A stretch of 64,000 bases of DNA from Arthrobacter sp. UNC362MFTsu5.1 (lineage in GTDB: Bacteria > Actinomycetota > Actinomycetes > Actinomycetales > Micrococcaceae), in NCBI RefSeq assembly GCF_000685965.1, contig NZ_JMLE01000022.1, positions 17,686 through 81,685 of the forward strand. Direction: 5' to 3'. The first letter of the stretch is position 1; the number at the start of each line of letters is the position of its first letter. Position numbers and translations under genes: made by a program. Positions 15,426 through 23,296 of the stretch are shown in pieces. A model generated the notes under the pieces. It saw only the letters and a program-made list of their open reading frames with translations, did no database searches and was not told where the DNA came from.

Positions 15426-17657
15426 ATGACCCCCACCGCGAAGCCTGCCATGACCCGCGCCCCCGGAATCTCCAAGGAGATCGAGGACGCGGCGTGGTTT
15501 GTCCTCGGGGCAGGCCTGCAGGGAAAGCCGTCAGCACTGGACGGACGGACCCAGACATGGACCACCGCAGCTGCCGGCGAACTGCTGGAGCGGCTGGAGC
15601 GGGGCGTCGCGGATTCCAAGGCGCCCATGATGACCAACCTGCGGCAAAACCTCTCGGATGCCTCCCGCGCAGCCAAGCAGCTGGCGGTCGAGCTGCTGTT
15701 CCTGCAGTCGCTGCCGCTGGCGCACGAGGTCAAGTCGCTGAAGGTCAAGCGTGCCCGCGTGGCTGAAGCGGCCTCCTGGCTGGAGCCTCCGCTGGAACTC
15801 CCGGACGAGCTCTACGAAGGCATGACGGACCACGGCGTTATCCGCGACCGCACCGCCGAGTTCAACTGGACCATCTGGGACCACCTGAAGTGGCTGTGCC
15901 GCTTCGTGCAGCATGTTGACCAGCAGTCCACGAATGCCGTGACCAAGGCCTTGAAGGACCCCCTCGCATTCCATCAGCTCGCGTCCGGAACCCCGGACGA
16001 CCAGCCGGCCATCCGCCGCAGCATTGAGTACCTGGCCTGGCCCAGTTACTTCGAGCCGGTGGTGGCTGACGTGGAGCGGCAGGAAATCCGGGACGCGTTC
16101 GCCTCCCTGGTGGGAGGCGCCAAGGGTGACAGCGAAGCCGAAATTACCGCTGATATCCACCGTATCCGCCTCTACCTGGACAAGCAGGCCGGCCAGCGCA
16201 TCGACTGGTACGCCCGCCAGCTGGTGAGCCAGTGGCGCAAGGTGGGGGACCCGGGCCGCCGTGCCTGGCTGCTGCGCACGCACCATGACGTGAAGGACCT
16301 CCTGGCGGCGTGGCACGGGGAGGAGAAGGTGACGCTCGACGTCGAGCATCTGCGCCTCCTGGATGCCGGCGTCACTGCGGGCGTCGTGCAGCACGCCGTG
16401 GACGAGGACTACAAGCACCTCGGCTATGTGGAGCGCGAGGACAACAAGACCGCCGTCTTCGCCTTCCTCACCGTCATGAAGCCGGGCGACCTGGTCCTGT
16501 ACCAGCACGCCGGTGCCGTCCGACTGGGCGGGGTGCTCGGCGAGCCCGAGCACAACGAGGACAACCGCCGGATGCGCCGCAAGGTCCGCTGGTTCGACGA
16601 CGCGCACAGCATGGCGGACCTTCCCCGCCACGTCCAGCGCCAGCTGGCCACGCCCGGGGTCATCGTCGATGTCACCCGGGTAGTGCAGGCGCTGCAGGCG
16701 CTGCTGCCCGCCGAAGCGGAAGCGGAGGCCGACGACGCCGCCGAGCCGGCCGCCGTCGTCGAACCCGTCCCGGAGGGGTTCCGTCCGCTAACGGAGGAGT
16801 TCGCCGCGTCCCTGCACATGGACCTGGAACCGCTGCAGGAAATTGCCGAACTCCTGGAGGAGAACCGGCAACTGGTGCTCTACGGTCCGCCCGGAACAGG
16901 CAAGACCTACCTGGCCAAGCACCTCGCCGCCGAACTTGCCGGGGACAGCACCGACGAGCGCGTCAAGCTGGTGCAGTTCCACCCGTCATACGCCTATGAG
17001 GACTTCTTCGAAGGCTTCCGGCCGGACAAAACGGACGAGGGGCAGGTTTCCTTCAAGCTGGTGGCCGGCCCGCTGCGCCGCCTCGCGGAAGAGGCTGCCA
17101 AACCCGGCAACGAGAAGAAGCCCTACTTCCTGATCATCGATGAGATGAACCGTGCCAACCTGGCCAAGGTGTTCGGCGAGCTCTACTTCCTGCTGGAGTA
17201 CCGCGACGACCGGATTTACCTGCAGTACAGCCCCAACGAGCCGTTCACGCTGCCGGACAACCTGTACATCATCGGCACCATGAACACCGCGGACCGGTCC
17301 ATCGCCATGATGGATGCGGCCATCCGCCGGCGGTTCTCCTTCATTGAGCTGCACCCCAAGACTGAACCGGTGAAGGGTTCTTTGCTTCGCTTCCTGCAGG
17401 CCCGGAACCTGGACACCACCCCGGCGCTCCTCCTGGACGCCCTCAACGACGCGATTGATGAGTGGGACCGCGACCTCATGATCGGGCCGTCCTACTTCAT
17501 GAAGAAGGCCGCCCAGACTCCCGCGGGCCTGCGCCGGATCTGGAAATACGAGCTCATGCCGCTCCTTGAAGAGCACTACCATGGCCAGCTGAACCGGGCC
17601 CAGCTGCAGGAGCGCTTCGGGCTGGAGCAGCTGCTGGGCCGCCTTGCGTCCCGCTAA
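15426..17657 (+). CDS. mcrB: McrB-type AAA+ GTPase of a type IV restriction system
   Basis: A 743-residue protein. Residues 1-330 are a helical region I do not recognise. Residues 338-421 look like a small PUA/EVE-type beta domain (KPGDLVLYQHAGAVRLGGVLG), a fold used to flip and read modified bases. The AAA+ module follows: Walker A YGPPGTGKT near 487-495, Walker B and McrB motif IIDEMNRANLAKVFGEL near 569-585, then GTMNTADRSIAMMDAAIRRRF. It should form a hexamer that translocates DNA and drives McrC to cut at modified cytosines. The mcrC gene overlaps its end. ATG 15426 has no clear ribosome site. Confidence 0.88.
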   Translation: MTPTAKPAMTRAPGISKEIEDAAWFVLGAGLQGKPSALDGRTQTWTTAAAGELLERLERGVADSKAPMMTNLRQNLSDASRAAKQLAVELLFLQSLPLAHEVKSLKVKRARVAEAASWLEPPLELPDELYEGMTDHGVIRDRTAEFNWTIWDHLKWLCRFVQHVDQQSTNAVTKALKDPLAFHQLASGTPDDQPAIRRSIEYLAWPSYFEPVVADVERQEIRDAFASLVGGAKGDSEAEITADIHRIRLYLDKQAGQRIDWYARQLVSQWRKVGDPGRRAWLLRTHHDVKDLLAAWHGEEKVTLDVEHLRLLDAGVTAGVVQHAVDEDYKHLGYVEREDNKTAVFAFLTVMKPGDLVLYQHAGAVRLGGVLGEPEHNEDNRRMRRKVRWFDDAHSMADLPRHVQRQLATPGVIVDVTRVVQALQALLPAEAEAEADDAAEPAAVVEPVPEGFRPLTEEFAASLHMDLEPLQEIAELLEENRQLVLYGPPGTGKTYLAKHLAAELAGDSTDERVKLVQFHPSYAYEDFFEGFRPDKTDEGQVSFKLVAGPLRRLAEEAAKPGNEKKPYFLIIDEMNRANLAKVFGELYFLLEYRDDRIYLQYSPNEPFTLPDNLYIIGTMNTADRSIAMMDAAIRRRFSFIELHPKTEPVKGSLLRFLQARNLDTTPALLLDALNDAIDEWDRDLMIGPSYFMKKAAQTPAGLRRIWKYELMPLLEEHYHGQLNRAQLQERFGLEQLLGRLASR

Positions 17658-18954
17658 CGAGTTGCTGCCGGCTCAAGGCTTAAGGCCCGCCGTCGCGGTA
17701 CCGCCACTGCCAGCGCGCCAGCCGTCCAGTGCCGGCAAGGCCGTCCGCCACATTGTCCTGGACGAGCTGTCCGGCGGCGTGGTGGACAAGCTTGACGCCG
17801 CCAGTGCCGCGTTCCTGAACGCCAGCGGCCTGGCCAAGGCGTCCCCCATGGGCATGGGCCTGTTCAGGATCGAGCCGGTGGGCATGGTGGGGTCCGTGCG
17901 GACGCCCACGGTGCAGCTGGAAGTGCGGCCCAAAGACCGCCTGGGCCTCAGCCGGCTGCTGTTCCTCCTCAGCTATGCCGGGAACCAGGGCTTCCGCGAT
18001 GACCCCGTGGCCGCCGTCGAGGACTCGGACCTGTGGAGTGCGCTGGCTGAATCGCTGGCACAGTTGGCGGACCGCGCCCTGAGCCGCGGGGTCCTGCAGG
18101 GCTACCTCACAGTGGACGAATCGCTGCGGACCGTGAAGGGCAGGATCCGGATCTCGGACCAGATCTCGCGCCGCCCCGGCATGCTGGTGCCGCTGGAAGT
18201 TTCGTATGACGAATTCACCGAAGACATCGCCGAGAACCGCATCCTGCGGGCCGCCCTGGAGCGCATGGCCCAGGTTCCGCGCGTGCGGCCGGACGTCCAG
18301 AGCCGCCTGCGGCAGCTGAAGGGAAAGCTCGACGCCGTCACGCGGCTTCAGTCCGGAGCGCCCCTGCCGCCGTGGCAGGCGACGAGGATGAACGCGCGGT
18401 ACCACGCGGTGCTCCGCCTCTCCGAGGTGATCCTGCGCAACGCCTCAGCCGAAGCCGGCGACGGAAAGCAGCAGACGGCGTCGTTCGTTGTGGACATGGG
18501 CCAGGTTTTCGAAGACTTTGTGGGCACTGCCCTTCGCGAAGCCATGGCTGCGTATCCCGGCGAGATGCGGCTGCAGTACAACGCCCTGCTGAACGAGGCG
18601 GTGCGCGACTCGGACCGGCTTACCGTGAATCCGGACGCAGTCCACCTCCTGGGCGGCCGCCCCGTGGTGGTCTACGACACCAAGTACCGGGCGGCCACGG
18701 ACCAGGGCGCGTCATTGTCCGCTGACCACTTCCAGATGCTGGCCTACTGTACGGCCCTACGCGTGCCCACTGCCTGGCTTGTGTACGCAGGCTCGGGGGA
18801 AATGAAACTCCGCCGCATCCTTCACACGGACATCGACGTGGTGGAGTACCCGCTTGATCTGTCCCTGCCGCCGTCGGACATCCTGGCAGCTGTTGCTGAC
18901 CTGGCACAACAGTCCTGGGGCGAAGTGGTGCGGCAGGCAGGACTTAATCAATGA
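17644..18954 (+). CDS. mcrC: McrC-type endonuclease subunit
   Basis: Up to 436 residues. The N-terminal part (about 40-330) is the McrC-like domain that contacts McrB. The C-terminal PD-(D/E)xK nuclease motif is intact: NPDAVHLLGGRPVVVYDTKYR near residues 328-348, with the catalytic Asp and Asp-x-Lys. It cleaves DNA when bound to the McrB ring. TTG 17644 overlaps mcrB by 14 bases; later starts are possible since the first 30 residues are a poorly conserved Pro/Ala stretch. The stop overlaps the end of a convergent small gene. Confidence 0.85.
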   Translation: MRPANELLPAQGLRPAVAVPPLPARQPSSAGKAVRHIVLDELSGGVVDKLDAASAAFLNASGLAKASPMGMGLFRIEPVGMVGSVRTPTVQLEVRPKDRLGLSRLLFLLSYAGNQGFRDDPVAAVEDSDLWSALAESLAQLADRALSRGVLQGYLTVDESLRTVKGRIRISDQISRRPGMLVPLEVSYDEFTEDIAENRILRAALERMAQVPRVRPDVQSRLRQLKGKLDAVTRLQSGAPLPPWQATRMNARYHAVLRLSEVILRNASAEAGDGKQQTASFVVDMGQVFEDFVGTALREAMAAYPGEMRLQYNALLNEAVRDSDRLTVNPDAVHLLGGRPVVVYDTKYRAATDQGASLSADHFQMLAYCTALRVPTAWLVYAGSGEMKLRRILHTDIDVVEYPLDLSLPPSDILAAVADLAQQSWGEVVRQAGLNQ

Positions 18955-19237
18955 CTGCGGGCGCGGAGCGGCCCGGCATTGACATGAGGTGCATGAGCAA
19001 GGCCCTCTCAGGGTTGCCCCGGTTTTTGTTGAGGCAACGGCGCAGCTGATTGCGGTTTTCTGACCCCTCCGGGTCATTGTCCGTCAGGATTGCATTGATG
19101 ATTTCCCACGATTGGTGGCGAATCGGCTCAAGATTCACGCGCCCGCGTACGGGCCCCCCAACGGCATGGATCCCGGACCGCGCCTGCCACGGATCCCCCT
19201 GATGGGACTCTGCGGCTGACAGCAATTTCTTCGGCAT
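18944..19237 (-). CDS. Hypothetical small basic protein
   Basis: A 97-residue protein that I do not recognise. AGGAGGGT lies just upstream of the ATG at 19237, which supports translation. It is polar, without membrane segments, and includes the stretch SWEIINAILTDNDPEGSENRNQLRRCLNKN (read in two parts: a helical SWEIINAILT and a basic NQLRRCLNKN). It is convergent with mcrC and overlaps its last 11 bases, so the two messages would be antisense at their ends. No function can be assigned. Confidence 0.55.
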   Translation of the reverse strand: MPKKLLSAAESHQGDPWQARSGIHAVGGPVRGRVNLEPIRHQSWEIINAILTDNDPEGSENRNQLRRCLNKNRGNPERALLMHLMSMPGRSAPAVID

Positions 19238-19317
19238 CTCTTACCCTCCTGTGGCACAAGCGCTCTGGCTCAAACGCCTGGGAATTCGACCGACCGGAAT
19301 GTAAAGAATTTTATCTC

Positions 19318-19335
19318 AGACAGACAAGTCTGTCT
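19318..19335. promoter_or_regulatory. Palindrome upstream of tetR-type gene (candidate operator)
   Basis: AGACAGACAAGTCTGTCT is an eight-base inverted repeat with a two-base centre, 25 bases before the TetR start. It is directly followed by a possible -10 (TAGACT, 19347-19352). It is well placed for autorepression; the role is inference. Confidence 0.5.
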
Positions 19336-19359
19336 CCCCTTTGCGCTAGACTATTTGTA

Positions 19360-19980
19360 GTGAACCCCACGCCAGACCACTCAGTGATTGAGCCTGCCCC
19401 GGAGGCCGAGGCTGCGATCAGCCTCGCCGACGCGAGGCAGCGGATCGTGGACACGGCATACCAGCTGTTCGCACGCCGGGGTATCCGCGATGTGGGCGTC
19501 AACGAGCTGATCAGCAGCGCGGGCGTAGCCAAGGCAACGTTCTACCGGCACTTTGCCTCCAAAGATGAACTCGTACTTGCCTTCCTGGAGCAGCGCGACC
19601 GAGTCTGGACCGTGGACATGATCGTCGCGGACGCACGGCGCCGCGGCGGCACGCCCACCGAGCAGCTACTGGCCATCTTCGACGTCTTCGGCGACTGGTT
19701 CAGTCGCGACGATTTTGAAGCATGCTCCTTCATCAACGTCCTGCTGGAAATGGGCGCCAACCATCCGCTGGGACGGGCAAGCATCGACTATCTTGCCAGG
19801 ATCCGCGGCCACGTCCAGCAGCTCGCCGAGGAGGCGGGACTCCGCGACACCGAGGATTTCTCCCGCTCGTGGCACATCCTTATGAAGGGGTCCATCATCT
19901 CCGCGACGGAAGGCGATGCCGGCGCCGCCAAGCGTGCGCAGGCGATGGCCCGGACTCTGATTGAGCAGTACCGGCCGTAG
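19360..19980 (+). CDS. TetR/AcrR family transcriptional regulator
   Basis: A 206-residue regulator with the TetR DNA-binding domain at residues 25-72: QRIVDTAYQLFARRG, then VGVNELISSAGVAKATFYRHFASKDELVLAF. The C-terminal ligand domain contains WFSRDDFEACSFINVLLEMG, as in the AcrR-like group with a TetR_C_16/YcdC-like region. GTG 19360 lies only eight bases after a TAGACT hexamer, so the message may be leaderless. No obvious target gene is adjacent: the upstream gene diverges and the downstream histidine kinase gene is convergent. Confidence 0.88.
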   Translation: MNPTPDHSVIEPAPEAEAAISLADARQRIVDTAYQLFARRGIRDVGVNELISSAGVAKATFYRHFASKDELVLAFLEQRDRVWTVDMIVADARRRGGTPTEQLLAIFDVFGDWFSRDDFEACSFINVLLEMGANHPLGRASIDYLARIRGHVQQLAEEAGLRDTEDFSRSWHILMKGSIISATEGDAGAAKRAQAMARTLIEQYRP

Positions 19981-20054
19981 GCCTGACCGCGGCCAGCAGG
20001 CCGGCGGTCGGAGCGCCGTGTCCGGCGGTCTCGGACGCCCGGGTAGGCAGGCCG

Positions 20055-21722
20055 CTAGACCGGCACCCTGACCGTGAACGTGGTTCCTTCTCCCAGCGTG
20101 CTCCGCAACTGGATGCTGCCGCCATGTGCTTCAACAATGGCCTTGCTGATGGACAGGCCCAGCCCCACTCCGGGGATGGACGTGTTCCGCACGTTGCCGG
20201 TCCGGAAGAACTTCGTAAACACCTCGGCCTGGTCCTTCGCGCTCATTCCCATGCCTGTATCGCTGACCCGGCACACCAGGTCCGGTCCGTCCGAGTCCAG
20301 CGACACCACAACGTCGCCACCGTTTGGCGAGTACTTGATGGCATTGGACACGAGGTTGTCCAGGACCTGTGACATGCGCCCCGAATCGACGTGGGCATCC
20401 AGCCGGTCGGGGGCGTCGGCGACGAGCCGTACCTTGGCGGCAGCGGCGCGGGGGAGGGCGGCACTGACGCTGCCGCGCACGAGCTCGGCCACATTCACGG
20501 CCTGCGGGCTGACGATGAGTTGCCCGTTCCGGCTGGACAGCAAGTCCGATACAAGCCCCAACAGCCGCTGGGAGTTGCGGCGGATGATCATGAGCGCCTC
20601 ACGGTGCGAATCGGGTACACCGTCGTGGTCGTCCAGCAGGAGCTCCACGTAGCCCAGGATCGAGGTCAGCGGAGTGCGGAATTCGTGGGAAACGTTGGCC
20701 ACGAAGTCGTCCTTGGCGGCAAGGGCGTTGACCAGGTCGGTGACGTCGCTGAACACGATCACCGAGCCGGCGAAGGTGCCGTCCTGGTCCCGCATGGCGC
20801 GGGCGCTGGTGGTGATGGCCCGCTGGTCACTGCCGCTGCCAAGCCACACCAGATTGTCCGTGAAACTTTCGCCCATCACGGCGCGGCGGACCGGCCGCTC
20901 GTCGACCGGGACGGTGGTGGTCCGGTCCGCTCGGAACACCAGGAGCTGGGACTCGTTGGGGTCGCCGTTTCCCGCCGGCGCGGCGAGCCGGTGGTTCTCC
21001 CGCTGTTTGCGGTTCATCAGGATGTCGTGCCCGTCGGCGTCCACAGCCAGCACGCCCAGGTGAACCGTCTCCAGCACGGAATTCAGCAGTTCTTCCTGCC
21101 GTTTGCTCTCCTTGAGTGTGACCCGCAGCTGAGCGTCCTTCTCTTCCAGGTCCCGCTGCTGCCGGACCATGCTCAGCGTCAAGACGCTCACCGAGACACC
21201 GATCCCCAGCATCATCACCGGCAGCAGCAGGGTCCGCGCCAGGTCCTGCCCGGTGACGTCGCCGCGAAGGAACAACGGCACCCAGATAATGCCCAGGGGG
21301 CCGAGGAGCGAGACCAGCAGCGAAGCCCGGGGGTACAGCCCTGAGGCGCATAGCCAGATGACGGGAAAGACCGCCAACAGGCTGATGCCCGTCAGGCTCT
21401 CTTGCCCACCCTCCCGGCCCAGCGCGATCGAGATGAAGTCAAGGATGGGAATCACCAGGAAGCTGGTAAACGGCAACCGGTCCCAGGGAGTGAAGTAGCA
21501 CAGCGCAAGGATCAGGACCTGCGTGGCCAGGAACGCGAGGAACAGGGGATTACCCAGTGTGACCGGAAAAAACAACAACATCAGGACGGCCGTGAGCGCC
21601 GCCGTGATGGACAGCGGCATCTGGCTCAGGGTGACACGTCCCCGCAGGGAGTACTCGTGAAACGGCCGGCGGAAGAACAGGATCCGGCCAGACTTGATGT
21701 CCCAGGTGACGTTGCCGCTCAT
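20055..21722 (-). CDS. Membrane sensor histidine kinase
   Basis: A 555-residue kinase. Six or so membrane helices fill residues 30-185, followed by a coiled-coil linker and a PAS-like domain (about 215-320). The dimerisation/phosphoacceptor site is VANVSHEFRTPLTSI (His near 344). The ATPase domain has the N box NLVSNAIKYSPNGG and G1/G2 boxes DTGMGM and GVGLGLSISKAIVEAHGG. It phosphorylates a response regulator, presumably the divergent OmpR-type gene at 21824. The ATG at 21722 has no evident Shine-Dalgarno, so a leaderless message is possible. The signal is unknown. Confidence 0.92.
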   Translation of the reverse strand: MSGNVTWDIKSGRILFFRRPFHEYSLRGRVTLSQMPLSITAALTAVLMLLFFPVTLGNPLFLAFLATQVLILALCYFTPWDRLPFTSFLVIPILDFISIALGREGGQESLTGISLLAVFPVIWLCASGLYPRASLLVSLLGPLGIIWVPLFLRGDVTGQDLARTLLLPVMMLGIGVSVSVLTLSMVRQQRDLEEKDAQLRVTLKESKRQEELLNSVLETVHLGVLAVDADGHDILMNRKQRENHRLAAPAGNGDPNESQLLVFRADRTTTVPVDERPVRRAVMGESFTDNLVWLGSGSDQRAITTSARAMRDQDGTFAGSVIVFSDVTDLVNALAAKDDFVANVSHEFRTPLTSILGYVELLLDDHDGVPDSHREALMIIRRNSQRLLGLVSDLLSSRNGQLIVSPQAVNVAELVRGSVSAALPRAAAAKVRLVADAPDRLDAHVDSGRMSQVLDNLVSNAIKYSPNGGDVVVSLDSDGPDLVCRVSDTGMGMSAKDQAEVFTKFFRTGNVRNTSIPGVGLGLSISKAIVEAHGGSIQLRSTLGEGTTFTVRVPV

Positions 21723-21823
21723 GGCAAGCTAAATTTCGACGTGCGGTTTACTGGACGCATACCCCCACGATATCCGGCGGGCGCTATACTTCTGACGGTA
21801 TCGAGCGGACTGAGGGGGCTGCG

Positions 21824-22579
21824 ATGAGTGAATCACGTGTGGGTCTGGTTATCGAGGATGATCACGACATCCGTGAACTGGTGCGGGTTGTGCTTGTCCA
21901 GGCCGGGTTCGATGTCCAAGTGGCCAGTAGCGGGGCGGCCGGCGTGGTTGCCGCCAAGGAGCTCAATCCCGCAGTCATCACCCTGGACCTGGGCCTCCCT
22001 GACATTGACGGCTTTGAAGTCGCCCGCCAGATCAGGGAATTCTCCGACGCCTATATTGTGATGCTGACCGCGCGGGCGGAGGAACTGGACACCCTCATCG
22101 GCCTGGAATCGGGCGCGGACGACTACCTGACGAAGCCCTTCCGTCCCCGCGAACTGCGCGCACGAGTCGCCGCCATGATGCGCCGTCCGCGTTCGACGTC
22201 GGACTCCGCCTCCGGTGGCAAGGCACCTGCCGTGGCTGCCGGCAACGGCCGGACGCTGACGCACAACGGGCTTGAGTTCAGCTACGACGCGCGGACCGTG
22301 AGTGTGGACGGACGCGAATTGCATCTGACCCGCACCGAGTTCGACCTGCTGCACGCGCTTCTTGAGGCGGGCCGGATGGTGCGGACCAAATCCGAACTGG
22401 TGAAGCGGCTGCGCGACGAACCGTACGACGTCGGAGGCTACATCTCCGAGGCGGACGAGCGGTCCGTGGAAGTGCACATGGGTAACCTCCGCAAGAAGCT
22501 GGGCGACAGTCCGCAGAACCCGCGCTGGCTGCAGACTGTGCGCGGTGTGGGTTACCGCCTGGCTCCTGCCGAGCGCTGA
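21824..22579 (+). CDS. OmpR-family response regulator
   Basis: A 251-residue regulator with a receiver domain (phosphoacceptor Asp55 in VITLDLGLPD, acidic pair Asp12-Asp13, Thr and Lys switch residues in MLTARAEE and YLTKPF). A linker precedes a winged-helix DNA-binding domain with LTRTEFDLLHALLEAGRMVRTKSELV and the C-terminal GVGYRL. It is transcribed away from the histidine kinase gene across a 101-base gap, which suggests a matched pair sharing a promoter region. GAGGGGGC precedes the ATG. Confidence 0.93.
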   Translation: MSESRVGLVIEDDHDIRELVRVVLVQAGFDVQVASSGAAGVVAAKELNPAVITLDLGLPDIDGFEVARQIREFSDAYIVMLTARAEELDTLIGLESGADDYLTKPFRPRELRARVAAMMRRPRSTSDSASGGKAPAVAAGNGRTLTHNGLEFSYDARTVSVDGRELHLTRTEFDLLHALLEAGRMVRTKSELVKRLRDEPYDVGGYISEADERSVEVHMGNLRKKLGDSPQNPRWLQTVRGVGYRLAPAER

Positions 22580-22622
22580 TACGCGGAGCTGGACCCGGGT
22601 GGCCGGGACTGCGGGCTGGGCC

Positions 22623-22687
22623 AGGCCGCTGCGGCGGGTGCTGGGTTAGGCCGCTGCGGCAGGTGCTGGGCTAGGCCGCTGCGGCGG
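22623..22687. repeat. 25-bp tandem repeat (2.6 copies) running into a gene end
   Basis: Units beginning AGGCCGCTGCGGC start at 22623, 22648 and 22673, period 25. The third copy, partial, covers the stop codon and last residues of the minus-strand Hpt-like gene. The two complete units differ at a couple of positions. Confidence 0.85.
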
Positions 22688-23072
22688 CCGAGAGGCCGGC
22701 CACAGTCTGGTCGGTGCACGCGTCCATGCTTTCCAGGAGCGCGAGCTGAAGCCGGGGCGGATGCTCCGGCACGGCTTCCGGATGGGATTCCAAGTGCTTG
22801 AGGATGGTTTCGAGCTCATCCGCGAGCCGGCCCAGGTACGCCGCGCCCACCATCATGCTGGACGTTTTCACGCTCAGGACGGCGTCCATGGCTGCGTCGA
22901 GGTCCATGGCTTCCACGGCGTGGCGGAGCCGGTCGAGCCGCCGGGGCAACTGCTGGATGTAGCTGTTCACGAACACGGTGCAGTACTCGGCGTCGGGCTC
23001 GAGTTCACAGCGGAGTGTTTGCAGCACGGAGGGGTCGACGTACGGCTGGCCGGCGCCATCCTGTCCATCCAT
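22671..23072 (-). CDS. Hpt-like protein lacking the phosphoacceptor histidine
   Basis: A 133-residue all-helical protein. The region VLSVKTSSMMVGAAYLGRLADELE (residues 65-88, written here as key parts VLSVKTSS and LGRLADELE) fits the histidine phosphotransfer (Hpt) core AHxLKGSSxxxGAxxL. The conserved His position is Leu66, while the following Lys69 is kept, so it should be unable to carry phosphate. It lies just after the two-component genes, on the opposite strand from the regulator. The start at 23072 follows AAGGGGTG; an upstream in-frame extension is less likely. It might act as an inhibitor or scaffold for a receiver domain. Confidence 0.6.
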   Translation of the reverse strand: MDGQDGAGQPYVDPSVLQTLRCELEPDAEYCTVFVNSYIQQLPRRLDRLRHAVEAMDLDAAMDAVLSVKTSSMMVGAAYLGRLADELETILKHLESHPEAVPEHPPRLQLALLESMDACTDQTVAGLSAAAAA

Positions 23073-23296
23073 TGGACACCCCTTCCCTTGGGCCTGCACA
23101 ACCGGGATAACGGGTGCGGGACACATCCTTGCCTCTTTTACAGTAGGGCTCCCACGGAGCTGGAATGCGCTTTCCGGAAAAATTTGCGCCAATCTTGATC
23201 GGGGAAGGCCGGTTGAGCTTTAGGATCGGGACAAGTGTCTGCCGGCACTGAACTGACCTGTGGCTTCTCAGGCCACCAGCCGATTGCGGGGACGCT

